The notes under the pieces: model-generated
Database searches by the model: none
Told to the model about the DNA's origin: nothing
Seen by the model: only the letters and a program-made list of their open reading frames with translations
Program-made: the position numbers and the translations under genes
Origin: JAJEDW01 sp963555775
Lineage (GTDB): Bacteria > Acidobacteriota > Terriglobia > 20CM-2-55-15
DNA length: 64,000 bases
Reading direction: 5' to 3'
Assembly (NCBI GenBank): GCA_963555775.3
Contig: CAUVWY020000009.1
Coordinates: forward strand, 806,001-870,000
Shown here: piece after piece, positions 33,721 through 42,351 of the stretch
How the letters are laid out: every line of letters begins with the position of its first letter
Numbering within the stretch: the first letter of the stretch is position 1

Positions 33721-33852
33721 TCATGGCAACGGCGTATTCGTCGCCTTTGTTTCCCGATCACCGAGATTGAACTCTTCGCGAGCCCGAATCGCCCATGGTG
33801 CTTCCCGCGTGAAACCGAGCAACATATTCGTGTCCAGGAGAAAACGTGTCAT
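33721..33852 (-). pseudogene. Truncated PIN-domain toxin
   Basis: 43 residues: MTRFLLDTNMLLGFTREAPW has the first PIN acidic motif (LLDTN), but the sequence departs from PIN proteins after EEFNLGD and stops. The remaining two thirds, with the other active-site acids, are lost next to the IS1595 element. It starts 11 bases after the X-family gene 33864-34931, so the two once formed a pair. Confidence 0.65.
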
Positions 33853-33863
33853 GAACAGGTCGC

Positions 33864-34028
33864 TCAATCGAGCTGCGCCAAGAGTTCCTCGATGGGTTCA
33901 TCGCCAGGCCATGCGCCTGCAAGCTCAATGGGATCGAAGTCTCCGAACTGCTTGCGTTGGACCGGAAACAGGTCATGCGATTCCTGAATCCCTACCGATG
34001 GCATTCCCTCGAAAACACTATCTCCTTC
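33864..34028 (-). pseudogene. X-family protein, C-terminal part (split by MITE)
   Basis: 54 residues: EGDSVFEGMPSVGIQESHDL, then GDFDPIELAGAWPGDEPIEE and a stop. Removing the 124-bp MITE and one TA joins ISGRL to EGDSV in frame and gives a 313-residue protein with 34155-34931. The acidic tail DPIELAGAWPGDEPIEELL resembles toxin-binding tails of antitoxins, in keeping with the PIN gene directly downstream (inference). Confidence 0.6.
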
Positions 34029-34030
34029 TA

Positions 34031-34154
34031 GCAGCCTGTCGGACTTTCGGCGTAAGTCCTTTGTTTTCAACAACGGCCCTTTTTAGCCCGAAACGGTAAA
34101 CACAGTCATATGAATGACTTAGGTTTTTGATTCGGTGTTAGTCCGACAGGCTGC
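34031..34154. mobile_element. MITE-like element, 124 bp
   Basis: Terminal inverted repeats gcagcctgtcggact at both ends, flanked by TA (34029-34030 and 34155-34156). It has no coding capacity. The TA target and size fit elements mobilised by IS630/Tc1-type transposases. It interrupts an X-family gene; removing it with one TA restores the frame, which confirms the ends. Confidence 0.8.
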
Positions 34155-34931
34155 TAGCCGGCCACTAATTCGGCGAGCCTCGATGAATCTCGGTCGCCCG
34201 TTGGCCTTGAAATGCACCATCCCCTCGACGGTCGTCTGTTTACCCCACAGAGAACGCAGAGCTTCCACGCTCAATGATGCAGCGTCCAGACGTCCCAAGA
34301 GTGCCGACTTCCCGTCCACCAACAGGCGAAAACGGCCGTTGCCGTGTCTTATCTCATCGAGTTGGCCGCTTACGACAAACGACCGTGGGGCCGGAATGTC
34401 GTTCAACTGCTTTTTGACATGCGAGCAAGCACTGTCGTCCAGCGCGAATCTTTCATGGGCTGCCCCCTGAGGGATCATTTCATAGCGCACCCCGGCAACG
34501 CCGCCGGCCTTCCGGAACTTCAGAATCGCGTCGAGAACCGAGCTGTCGAAATAGTCTCCAGCAGGGTCTTCCATCTGAGTCTCATGGATCGACCGAGCGA
34601 CGAGATCGATCGCAGTATCGTCCAAGCTGGGCTGCTTGCTCCATAAGTCCGCTTGGGCGAACTGTTCGCGGGCAGTCTCTCGGAGTTGCGGCGCTTCGAT
34701 ACCGAAGATCGTGGAGCCGGATTTCAATTCGGTGATCGTGAAGTCAATGGTGGCGTCCAGCCATTGTGGCTTTGCTCCCTTTCCGCTACCAGTACCAGTA
34801 GCAAGCAAGCGCGTGGTCCGCTCTGCCGTCGCAAGGAGCGCGTCCAGAATACGCCGGAGAGTTGCCGCCTTAATCTGCCCTCCTTCTTCTTTTAGACCGC
34901 TGATACGGAGTTGGTAGCGTTGCGTTTTCAT
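34155..34931 (-). pseudogene. X-family protein of unknown function, N-terminal part (split by MITE)
   Basis: 259 codons beginning MKTQRYQLRISGLKEEGGQI. It has a glycine turn LKSGSTIFGIEAP near residue 75 and a C-terminal beta domain (SFVVSGQLDEIRHGNGRFRL, LWGKQTTVEGMVHFKANGRP, RFIEARRISGRL). In the present DNA the frame runs on into the MITE and stops at 34119. The layout matches the gene at 42348-43475, which I call family X. The start overlaps the upstream remnant gene by 4 bases (ATGA). Confidence 0.6.
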
Positions 34932-35314
34932 GGCAGCACTCGCTTTCCCAGTTTGCTGGGCGATGGCGTAGATTGCACGGTTTCACCGTTTCTCATCTTG
35001 ATCTTGCCAGAAATGGCCGCAGCGATAAAAGCGGAGCAGCGTTCGTTGATCAGTGCGATTGTGCGCACGCTATTGGTTTCTATCCATCTACAGAAATCGC
35101 CGAGCACCTGATCTCTGATCTTGGCGCTGTGCAAGACCTCAGGTCTGGCCCACTCCTTCGGCTGGGTCTCGCGAATGAAGGCGAGGACCGTCTTTGGAAA
35201 GATCGCACGCCCGCGATCGAAGCCGTCGCCGGCACCGGGAACGTATCCGTTCTCGAACAGATGCGATTCGATGACGGTCTCTAACGCGGTTTCGAAGCGC
35301 GTTTGGGTGCTCAT
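34928..35314 (-). pseudogene. Chimeric remnant: HsdR N-terminus joined to HsdS-like C-terminus
   Basis: 128 residues. Residues 1 to about 84 (ETVIESHLFENGYVPGAGDG, AIFPKTVLAFIRETQPKEWA, QVLGDFCRWIE) align closely with the start of the HsdR at 12515-16093. From about residue 87 the sequence becomes ALINERCSAFIAAAISGKIK, which looks like the C-terminal tail of an HsdS subunit (compare RERRAALIAAAVTGQLE in the HsdS at 38205). A deletion joining hsdR 5' to hsdS 3' would explain this. It lies where hsdR of the 38-41 kb locus would be expected. Confidence 0.65.
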
Positions 35315-35316
35315 AA

Positions 35317-36000
35317 CTACAACTGCCCTCCGGTGCGGGGGACCGAATTCTCGTTGATATCGAACGACCCCACGTGAGTGCCGACGAAGGCCTCGCGCAA
35401 TCGTCGGCGCATATCGACGTCACCAGCGAATACGGTCCACCAAATTGAAAACTGGCCGCGGCTGGTCGCGACATCCACAATCAGTTCGCGAACCTCGACG
35501 GTGTTCTGTCCAGCAAGGATGTCACGGTATCGCTCGGCTTTCGCCCACGCCTGTTGCCTGCGTAGCCATCGAATGTCGAACCGGGTGGGTACTCGTCCGG
35601 CTTTTCCAGGATCTTTGTCGAGCCCGGTTAATCGGAGTGTCGCGTCCGCTTTCGCGGCCATCGGCGGCGCCAATTCGGGATGCGGATCAATCAGTCCACC
35701 ACGAACGTACTTGAACGCACGCAAGGTATTGTCGATGTGGGGCCAGAAGTAATCGACAAGAATGACCGGCGTTTCTCCCTTATTCGAATTGCAATTCGTA
35801 CACGCGAGAAGGAAATTCGACCAATTCGTAATGAGCGCTGGCACGACGGACTTGGCCTGAATATGTTCCACGGCGAGGTTTGTCTCGATCTGCCGGTCGC
35901 AATAGCAGCAAAAGTCGCCGAGGCGCTCCCGAAGGTCGGCACCGGCATCCTTATATTGCGCGTAGACCCTGGGTGCAGCACCTTTGTCAACCGGTCGCAC
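35317..36000 (-). CDS. HNH endonuclease, PtuB/Septu-like
   Basis: 227 residues from GTG 36000 (GGAGG five bases upstream; overlaps the ATPase stop by 14 bases). MRPVDKGAAPRVYAQYKDAG, then CCYCDRQIETNLAVEHIQAK with CTNCNSNKG, forms the HNH zinc-finger nuclease centre; NLAVEHIQAK supplies the catalytic His. HNH proteins of this layout paired with an upstream SMC/RecF-like ATPase are the PtuB part of Septu defence. Its ATPase partner is wrecked by IS3 copy D, so the system should be inactive unless another ATPase substitutes. Confidence 0.75.
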   Translation of the reverse strand: MRPVDKGAAPRVYAQYKDAGADLRERLGDFCCYCDRQIETNLAVEHIQAKSVVPALITNWSNFLLACTNCNSNKGETPVILVDYFWPHIDNTLRAFKYVRGGLIDPHPELAPPMAAKADATLRLTGLDKDPGKAGRVPTRFDIRWLRRQQAWAKAERYRDILAGQNTVEVRELIVDVATSRGQFSIWWTVFAGDVDMRRRLREAFVGTHVGSFDINENSVPRTGGQL

Positions 36001-36224
36001 CACTACCTCCGCCGGGTTTTGTCTTGCGCTCGATCCTGAGTAGTGCCTGGAACGCCGGATCATCGCCGAAAGGTTCGCTGAGCATGTTAAGCCGCTGCTC
36101 TGCGGCTTCAACATCGTCAGGCAAACTGCCCGGCGTTCGAAGGAGATGAAAATATTCCTCAGCTGCGTCCATCAACTGACGGTAGCGCCTGCTCTTCTGT
36201 GGCAGATCCACGCCCATCACGTTT
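35987..36224 (-). pseudogene. Septu-like ATPase, C-terminal remnant
   Basis: About 78 residues left of IS3 copy D: NVMGVDLPQKSRRYRQLMDA, LMDAAEEYFHLLR, LPDDVEAAEQRLNMLSEPFG, DDPAFQALLRIERKTKPGG. It resembles the short helical tail at the end of RecF-like defence ATPases. The middle of the ATPase is gone. It overlaps the HNH gene by 14 bases, as expected for the real operon junction. Confidence 0.55.
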
Positions 36225-36297
36225 CCCTCTGTGCCAATGTAGATGAGACACCTTCCCTAACGTTAATTAGTGAGCAGGGCGGGAAGGAAGATAACCT

Positions 36298-36786
36298 GTG
36301 TTGGTGATTAAACCAGAAGAGGAGAAAGAATCGCGGGCAACGGAAGGAGCCCGTAGGGCGACTGGAGTTGGGCGCGATTCGGCCGATGGGAATGGTGCCG
36401 GTCCGGATCCGGAGGTCGCCGATAAGGCGACGCGTCGACGATTCAGCGCGGAGTATAAGCGCCGGATCGTACGAGATGCCGACCGGTGTACGAAGCCCGG
36501 TGAGGTGGGCGCGTTGTTACGCCGTGAAGGGGTGTACTCATCGAGCCTGAGCACCTGGTGTCGGCAACTCGATGCCGGGGAGTTGGCCGGCGTCGGATCG
36601 GTCAAACGTGGACCGAAGGCGCAGCCGATAGACCCGCGGGATAAGCGGATTGCGGAGTTGGAACGGGAGACTCGGCGTCTGGAGGCGAGACTCGGGCAAG
36701 CCGAGACGATAATCGCCATCCAAAAAAAAGTTGCGACGCTATTAGGAATTCCGCTGAATACGATCCAGGACAAGGAGAACGGTTGA
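36298..36786 (+). CDS. IS3-family transposase OrfA (copy D)
   Basis: 162 residues, same as copy A except STWCRQLD for STWRRQLD in the helix-turn-helix region. Overlaps orfB. Confidence 0.88.
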   Translation: MLVIKPEEEKESRATEGARRATGVGRDSADGNGAGPDPEVADKATRRRFSAEYKRRIVRDADRCTKPGEVGALLRREGVYSSSLSTWCRQLDAGELAGVGSVKRGPKAQPIDPRDKRIAELERETRRLEARLGQAETIIAIQKKVATLLGIPLNTIQDKENG

Positions 36787-37787
36787 TGGAAGCGGCCCAG
36801 ACCCACTCTGCCGAGTTGGGCGCCGCACCCGCATGCCGGGCCTTTGGAGTTCCCCGTGCATCGTTCTATCGTCACCGGCAACGGCGAGCCGAACCCGCCC
36901 CAGACCCGATCCGTCGGCGATCGCATCGAGCGTTGAGTGAGGTGGAGCGCCAAGAGGTCCTCGACCTGCTGCATGGCGATCGCTTCGTGGACCAGGCGCC
37001 GGCTCAGGTCGCCGCCGCCCTGCTGGACGAGGACCGCTATCTGTGTTCCCCACGAACGATGTATCGGATCCTGGAAGCGAATCAGGAAGTTCGCGAACGA
37101 AGGAACCAGCGACGCCATCCCGCCTATACAAAGCCGGAGCTGTTGGCTACGGCTCCGAATCAAGTTTGGAGTTGGGACATCACGAAGTTGAAGGGACCCC
37201 AAAAGTGGACCTACTTCTACCTGTACGTGATCCTGGACATCTTCAGCCGCCAAGTCGTGGGCTGGATGGTCGCCGATTGCGAATCGGCGAATCTGGCCAA
37301 AAAGTTGATCCAGAAAGCCTGCGACAAGCAACAGATTGATCGTGATCAACTCATACTCCACTCCGATCGTGGATCGTCGATGAAGTCCAAGGCGGTGGCG
37401 CTGCTGTTGGCCGATCTGGGAGTGACGAAGTCTCACTCCCGACCGTATGTATCGGACGACAATCCATTCTCGGAAGCGCAGTTCAAGACGCTCAAGTACC
37501 GGCCAGGCTTCCCGGACCGTTTCGGTTGTAGCCAGGACGCCAAGGCGTTCTGCAGGGACTTCTTCCACTGGTACAACAATGTCCACTACCATTCGGGACT
37601 GAACTGGTTGACACCGGCTATGGTTCACCACGCCCGTACCGACATCGTCATCCAAAAACGGCAGCATGCCATGGATTGTGCGCGGCAACGCCACCCAGAA
37701 CGTTTCGTCAACGTACCCAGAACGATCCCAGGGCCGCCCGACAAGGTCTGGATCAATCCACCCGTAGAATCGCAGGCGGTAGCTTAA
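36783..37787 (+). CDS. IS3-family transposase OrfB (copy D)
   Basis: 334 residues, start TTG 36783 or ATG 36786 at the orfA stop. DDE motifs intact (SWDITKLKG, HSDRGSSMK, FSEAQFKTL). It serves as the reference for where the IS21 and ISAs1 elements landed in copy A. Confidence 0.9.
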   Translation: MMEAAQTHSAELGAAPACRAFGVPRASFYRHRQRRAEPAPDPIRRRSHRALSEVERQEVLDLLHGDRFVDQAPAQVAAALLDEDRYLCSPRTMYRILEANQEVRERRNQRRHPAYTKPELLATAPNQVWSWDITKLKGPQKWTYFYLYVILDIFSRQVVGWMVADCESANLAKKLIQKACDKQQIDRDQLILHSDRGSSMKSKAVALLLADLGVTKSHSRPYVSDDNPFSEAQFKTLKYRPGFPDRFGCSQDAKAFCRDFFHWYNNVHYHSGLNWLTPAMVHHARTDIVIQKRQHAMDCARQRHPERFVNVPRTIPGPPDKVWINPPVESQAVA

Positions 37788-37827
37788 TTGTTGAACCCAC
37801 GTGTCTCACACTTGTTGACATTCACCG

Positions 37828-38200
37828 GGGTGGGATCGCCGTATGCGTTCCTCACCGCTCGTTTGACCACCGCGGACAGCTTGGTTGTTTTGATCTGTCG
37901 GCGCTCCTTGTCGTAGGTGAGCTTGTACTCAAGCGGAATCCCGGCGCAGTTGACGTTCATGCCCAGCTCTGCCGACACCGCGTCTTCATTCACTTCCGAG
38001 GGCGTAACGGTGCGATAGCGGCTGCGCGCGGGCGAGACCAGCGGCAGGAAGCGGGAAAACAGGAGAGCGAGGCCATCGAGCAGCGCAGTCTTACCTCGGC
38101 CGTTGATACCGGCGACGACAGTGAACCGGTTTGCGAACTTGAACGTCCGGTGTTCAGCATAAACTCGGTAGTTGTGGAGAGTGAGATCGCGAATCCTCAT
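37828..38200 (-). pseudogene. Septu/RecF-like AAA ATPase, N-terminal remnant
   Basis: 124 codons: MRIRDLTLHNYRVYAEHRTF, then VVAGINGRGKTALLDGLALL with Walker A GINGRGKT near residue 35. This is the start of an SMC/RecF-type ABC ATPase as in PtuA. It runs into IS3 copy D and stops 13 codons inside it. The signature and Walker B motifs are lost. The gene starts 4 bases after hsdS stops, so it belongs to the hsdMS operon. Confidence 0.75.
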
Positions 38201-38204
38201 CGCC

Positions 38205-39428
38205 TCATGTGACCTCCAACTGACCGGTCACCGCCGCGGCGATGAGTGCTGCTCGCCGCTCTCTGAGCAAGACCGTGGTCCTTTCCGTCGCGACACGTAG
38301 CTCGTCCAGCTTGCGAGTCTCATTCGCTAAATGGGCCATGATCTCGCGCTGCTCGCTGAGCGGAGGCACAGGAAGTGAGACTGCGAAGAAGCCTTCCGGA
38401 TAGAGGCGCAGCCGGGACGACCACACACCCTTTGAGTATCGCGTGACCTCCTGAGCGAAGACAGGCAAACGTACCAATGCGTCGACGTAGCTTGGATCAA
38501 GACGGGCTCCGGGCTCATAGATGTTGTAGGCCGGACTAACGATGCCGTCCACGGGCGACACGCCCATCGCGCCCATCCATGCCCACAATGTGTTGATTAC
38601 AAGGTCCCCTGAAAGGCAGATCTTGTATCCCTCTGTCGTGGCCGCCTCGAACATGTTGACGTCCTTCTCTGAACGAGGAGTCACGCCAGTGAGATGTGAC
38701 ACGGTGAGGAGTTCCTCTTCGCCCGTATCGGAGCGTTCATCGCGCTCCCTGAACAACCATCTTGCGCGTTCGGTCTCCCAATGCGCCGGGACCTCGCCCA
38801 GCCAAGGGATGCCGGAATCGCGGAGGGGGGCGCGAGGGTCGAGGCCACGGGTGACGGCGCGGGTGATGAGCGCCCGGCGCTTCTCACCCAACAGCCCGAG
38901 CACCCGCTCTTTTTCCGCCACCAGAGCATCCATCCGTGCCGTCTCGCGGTCGAGGTAGTCGGCGATGGTGCGTTGTTGCGGGAGCGGTAGGGACGGAAAC
39001 CTAATGCTCCCCATTTTCTCCTGTGTCAGCTTGTTCCGGGTACTGCCCTCGATATAGGGACCGTAGTCCGTCGCATTTAGACAATAGGTCACAAAGCGTG
39101 GGTCGAAGTTTCGTTCAATCCTCAATACGTGAATGTGATTATTGACCCAGATCTTTCCGGCTACGAAGAAGGCAACCGGTTTGGTCGAATCGAAGAACGG
39201 TGCTCCATCTTCTCCGACTAGCACCAGCGGCTCATCGAATAGATACTCATCAATAGAATCAACGACTCCGTTGGCACCCCAATATGGGTACTCTCCCTGC
39301 CGCCGTGATCGCTGTTCGACATTGAGCGGTACCCGGCGTCCATCGACGCAAGTAGACATATATCTGAGCTGAATCGCCCCCCAACCGTACGGAAATGTCG
39401 GTGCCAGCTGCTCAGCCACGGGACTCAC
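38205..39428 (-). CDS. hsdS: Type I restriction-modification specificity subunit S
   Basis: 407 residues from GTG 39428, which overlaps the hsdM stop (GTGA). Two target-recognition halves: the first ends PSLPLPQQRTIADYLDRETA with MDALVAEKERVLGLLGEKRR, the second starts SGIPWLGEVPAHWETERARW and ends PVPPLSEQREIMAHLANETR plus RERRAALIAAAVTGQLEVT. The repeated coiled-coil conserved regions separate the two DNA-reading domains. It decides the sequence modified by HsdM and cut by HsdR. Looks intact. Confidence 0.9.
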   Translation of the reverse strand: MSPVAEQLAPTFPYGWGAIQLRYMSTCVDGRRVPLNVEQRSRRQGEYPYWGANGVVDSIDEYLFDEPLVLVGEDGAPFFDSTKPVAFFVAGKIWVNNHIHVLRIERNFDPRFVTYCLNATDYGPYIEGSTRNKLTQEKMGSIRFPSLPLPQQRTIADYLDRETARMDALVAEKERVLGLLGEKRRALITRAVTRGLDPRAPLRDSGIPWLGEVPAHWETERARWLFRERDERSDTGEEELLTVSHLTGVTPRSEKDVNMFEAATTEGYKICLSGDLVINTLWAWMGAMGVSPVDGIVSPAYNIYEPGARLDPSYVDALVRLPVFAQEVTRYSKGVWSSRLRLYPEGFFAVSLPVPPLSEQREIMAHLANETRKLDELRVATERTTVLLRERRAALIAAAVTGQLEVT

Positions 39429-41410
39429 TCCGTCACCTCCCGCAGTAATCGCGCGATCTCCTCCTCCGCTTCTTTCAACTCCGCGTCGATCTCCTCCAGC
39501 GGGCGCGGCGGCGTGTACTTGTAAAAGTGGCGGTTGAAGTTGATCTCGTAGCCGACCTTGTCCTTGGTGCGGTCCATCCATGCGTCGGGCACGTGGGGAC
39601 GCACCTCGCGCTTGAAGTAGGCGTCGATGTCGTCCTTGAGCGGTACGTTCTCGAATTCCCGCAGGTCGGCATCCGACTCATACTCGTTGTCGCTCCCGCC
39701 CCTGGCGACCGGTTCGGCTTCAGGATCTTTCTGCGTGAAGACGCTACGGAAGAGCTTCTGTTCGGTCGCCTTCCACCGGGACTTGCGCGAGTACAGCACG
39801 TCGTCGATGCGGCTCCACACCGCATTCCAATCGCGTTTCGGCTCGCGTCCCAGCTTTTTGTCGATAGCTTGCACGTCATCGAGCAGATGCGGGCATGCAT
39901 CCAGGAAGCGGGCCTTGTCTTCCAGGGTCATTCGGTAGCGCAGGCGCAAGGGCCGTTCCATGGTTACGCGCATGTAACCGAAGTCCGCATTGTCGAATGT
40001 CTTGGAGGTCGCGCCGTTGATCTGCCGGCCATAGATTCGCACGATCTCGGCGATCTGGCTCCCGGTGATGTGGCGGCGCTTGTCGCCGAGGCTGCGTTTG
40101 TTGTCCTCGCCCCCGCCCGCGGTCCACACGTCGCGCGCGTCCAGTAGTTGGATCTTGCCCTTGCACCGCTTCTGCTTGCGATTCGTGACGATCCAAATGT
40201 AGGTGCCGATGCCGGTGTTATAGAACATTTGCTCGGGCAGGGCGATGATGGCCTCGAGCCAGTCGTTCTCGATGATCCACTTGCGGATGTTGCTTTCGCC
40301 CGAGCCTGCGCCGCCGGTGAAGAGGGGCGAGCCGCTGAAGACGATGGCGAGCCGCGAGCCGTGCTTGAGATCCTTCGGCCGCACGGGCTCGAACTTGTCG
40401 ACCATGTGCTGCAGAAAGAGCAGCGAGCCGTCGTTCACGCGCGGCAGCCCGGCGCCGAAGCGGCCGTCGAATCCACGCTTGTCGTGTTCCTGCTTGATCT
40501 CCTTCTGCTGTTTCTTCCAGTCCACGCCGAAGGGTGGATTCGTGAGGAAGTAGTCGAAGGATTCGCCGGAGAACTCGTCTTCCGTGAAGCTGTCGCCATA
40601 CCGAACGTTGTCTCCGGCGCCGTTGTGGTCCACCTGCTTCATCAGCATGTCGGACGCTGCGGTGGCGAAGGCGCGCTTGTTGTAGTCCTGCCCATAGACG
40701 TAGAGCCTCGCCGCGCCATGGTGCTCGCGCAGATAGTTCTGCGCCTCCGCCAGCATGCCGCCCGTGCCGCAGGCGGGGTCGAGCAACTTGCGGACTGTGC
40801 CGGGCGTGGCGAGCAGCTTGTCGTCATCGATAAACAGGATGTTCACCATCAGCCGGATGACCTCGCGCGGCGTGAAGTGATCGCCCGCGGTCTCGTTGGC
40901 CAGTTCGTTGAAGCGGCGAATGAGGTTCTCGAAGATGAGCCCCATCTGCTCGTTCGGCACCGTGTCCGGGTGCAGGTCGACATCGCAGAACTTCCTGACG
41001 ACGAGGTACAGGATATTCGCCTCGCGCATCCGCTCGATCTCGTTCTCGAACTCGAAGAAGTCGAAGATGTCGCGCACGTTCTTCGAGAAGCTCTTGATGT
41101 AGATGACGAGGTGCTTCTCGACGTTGTCGGGATCACCCTTGAGCTTTTCGAAGTCGAGCCCGGAGTGGTTGTGGAAGCGCTGGCCGGCGGCCCTGTTCAG
41201 TCTGGCGTCGAGCGCCTCGCCTTCGAGCCTGCCGCCCCAGTGTTCGTGCTCAGCCAGAACCTTGGCTTTCGATGAGGCGAGCACGCAGTCGAACCGGCGC
41301 AGCACCGTCATGGGCAGCATGACGCGCTCGTACTGCGGGGGCCGGTACGGGCCGCGCATCAGGTCGGCGATCTGCCAAATCAGGTTCGCGAAGTAGTTGT
41401 GGTCAGGCAT
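39425..41410 (-). CDS. hsdM: Type I restriction-modification DNA methyltransferase subunit M
   Basis: 661 residues. N-terminal helical HsdM_N (residues 1-150), SAM motif I KLLDPACGTGGMLAEAQ near residue 215, catalytic motif IV LTNPPFGVDWKKQQ near 292, and a long C-terminal extension that includes two acidic or charged blocks. It methylates adenine in the HsdS target. First gene of hsdM-hsdS-ATPase-HNH on the minus strand. The hsdR of this locus is only a remnant at 34928-35314; the intact HsdR at 12515-16093 could serve it. Confidence 0.93.
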   Translation of the reverse strand: MPDHNYFANLIWQIADLMRGPYRPPQYERVMLPMTVLRRFDCVLASSKAKVLAEHEHWGGRLEGEALDARLNRAAGQRFHNHSGLDFEKLKGDPDNVEKHLVIYIKSFSKNVRDIFDFFEFENEIERMREANILYLVVRKFCDVDLHPDTVPNEQMGLIFENLIRRFNELANETAGDHFTPREVIRLMVNILFIDDDKLLATPGTVRKLLDPACGTGGMLAEAQNYLREHHGAARLYVYGQDYNKRAFATAASDMLMKQVDHNGAGDNVRYGDSFTEDEFSGESFDYFLTNPPFGVDWKKQQKEIKQEHDKRGFDGRFGAGLPRVNDGSLLFLQHMVDKFEPVRPKDLKHGSRLAIVFSGSPLFTGGAGSGESNIRKWIIENDWLEAIIALPEQMFYNTGIGTYIWIVTNRKQKRCKGKIQLLDARDVWTAGGGEDNKRSLGDKRRHITGSQIAEIVRIYGRQINGATSKTFDNADFGYMRVTMERPLRLRYRMTLEDKARFLDACPHLLDDVQAIDKKLGREPKRDWNAVWSRIDDVLYSRKSRWKATEQKLFRSVFTQKDPEAEPVARGGSDNEYESDADLREFENVPLKDDIDAYFKREVRPHVPDAWMDRTKDKVGYEINFNRHFYKYTPPRPLEEIDAELKEAEEEIARLLREVTE

Positions 41411-41973
41411 CGCTCAGTCTTGCGCTCCAGCACCATCCGGCCGCACGCTCTTGAACCTTCGGTGAATACCTGCTGGATCTTCCCATAATCCCAATCCTCC
41501 CAGGCAATGGAGTTTACGGGAAACCCGGCGGAGTTCCCTATATGGAATAAGTGCCGAGTGTGTGCAGAGTGTTACTTCAGGCACGCATGGTGGACCTTGC
41601 CGTTAATGATCTTGAGGAGCCTGTCGGGGGAGAATAGGAAGTCTGGCGTTGAGAGCCCGATAGCGATTTCAGGATGAAGGGCACCTTGAGAAGCGTTTAC
41701 CCAGACAGATCCATGGGATTACGGCAGAACCTCCATTGAGTGCGATACGGGTTTTTCAGCCGCGGATTCTGTTTTTCGGGGATCTCCCTGCTTCGATTCA
41801 AGCCGCCAGTGGCTTGAATCCCGGTCCGTAACGAAACAACTTCAGAGAGCTGTGGCACTCACACTGTCAACTCCTGCAACGGCAGCACAGCATCCTCCGC
41901 CTTCTTCAGGCACGCACCGGCTTATGGGGGTCGAGTATTCCGGCGATCTTCTGTCTGCTTCATTCGTACGCCA
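41411..41973. other. No gene seen; contains a perfect hairpin
   Basis: 563 bases between hsdM and the X-Y pair with no convincing frame on either strand. A perfect 10-bp stem gattcaagcc/ggcttgaatc with a 6-base loop lies at 41795-41820. It could end the X-Y transcript or be a small remnant repeat. The hsdM promoter should lie in the part nearest 41410, but I found no clear consensus. Confidence 0.45.
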
Positions 41974-42351
41974 TCAGGCAGGATCCACGCGGTACTGCCA
42001 GGCGCGAAGCGTCGCGGCACGCGTCAAGTATTTCGCCTTCGTCTTGATGTCCGTGTTGGAACAGTCGCGGAAGTCAATTACGACGTGTTCTGGAAACAGT
42101 ACCGGATCGGGCGTGACCGGCAAACTTTGTTGCCCGCATTCGTGGACGTTCACGGCCATGACTCCGACTGACGGCAAGCTCAACCTACTGGTGTAGTGGA
42201 CATACGCTTTCTGTGCCGTCACTTGGTCCCCGTCGTAAACGGACAGTTTCTTTTCGTCCTTTGCCGTCGGTTTGAACGCTTGGGATGTGACTCTTCCTTC
42301 ACGAATCCAGCCTGGGTTCACCTGTCGGAACAGCAGGGTATCGGGTGTCAT
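41974..42351 (-). CDS. Conserved protein Y of unknown function, partner of X
   Basis: 125 residues from ATG 42351, which overlaps the X stop (ATGA). Motifs: TPDTLLFRQVNPGWIREGRV, SQAFKPTAKDEKKLSVYDGD, SVGVMAVNVHECGQQSLPVT, FPEHVVIDF, and a Lys/Arg-rich tail. The layout suggests a small beta-rich domain. I recall this sort of protein as a companion of unknown genes in defence islands, but no function is established. The coupling suggests that X and Y act as a pair. Confidence 0.6.
   Translation of the reverse strand: MTPDTLLFRQVNPGWIREGRVTSQAFKPTAKDEKKLSVYDGDQVTAQKAYVHYTSRLSLPSVGVMAVNVHECGQQSLPVTPDPVLFPEHVVIDFRDCSNTDIKTKAKYLTRAATLRAWQYRVDPA

Larger units (their letters stand above)
36225..37827 (+). 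mobile_element. IS3-family element copy D, complete, without target duplication
   Basis: 1603 bp with the same ends as copies A-C. The flanking bases differ (left ...cacgttt, right ggggtggg...), unlike the other three copies, which all have 3-bp duplications. Absence of a duplication suggests that DNA next to this copy was deleted after insertion, in agreement with the missing middle of the flanking ATPase gene. Confidence 0.92.

Noticed and set aside
33864..34073. Stand-alone antitoxin gene before the PIN toxin
   Set aside because: Its N-terminal residues come from the MITE. Removing the MITE joins it in frame to the X-family protein, so it is the end of that gene.
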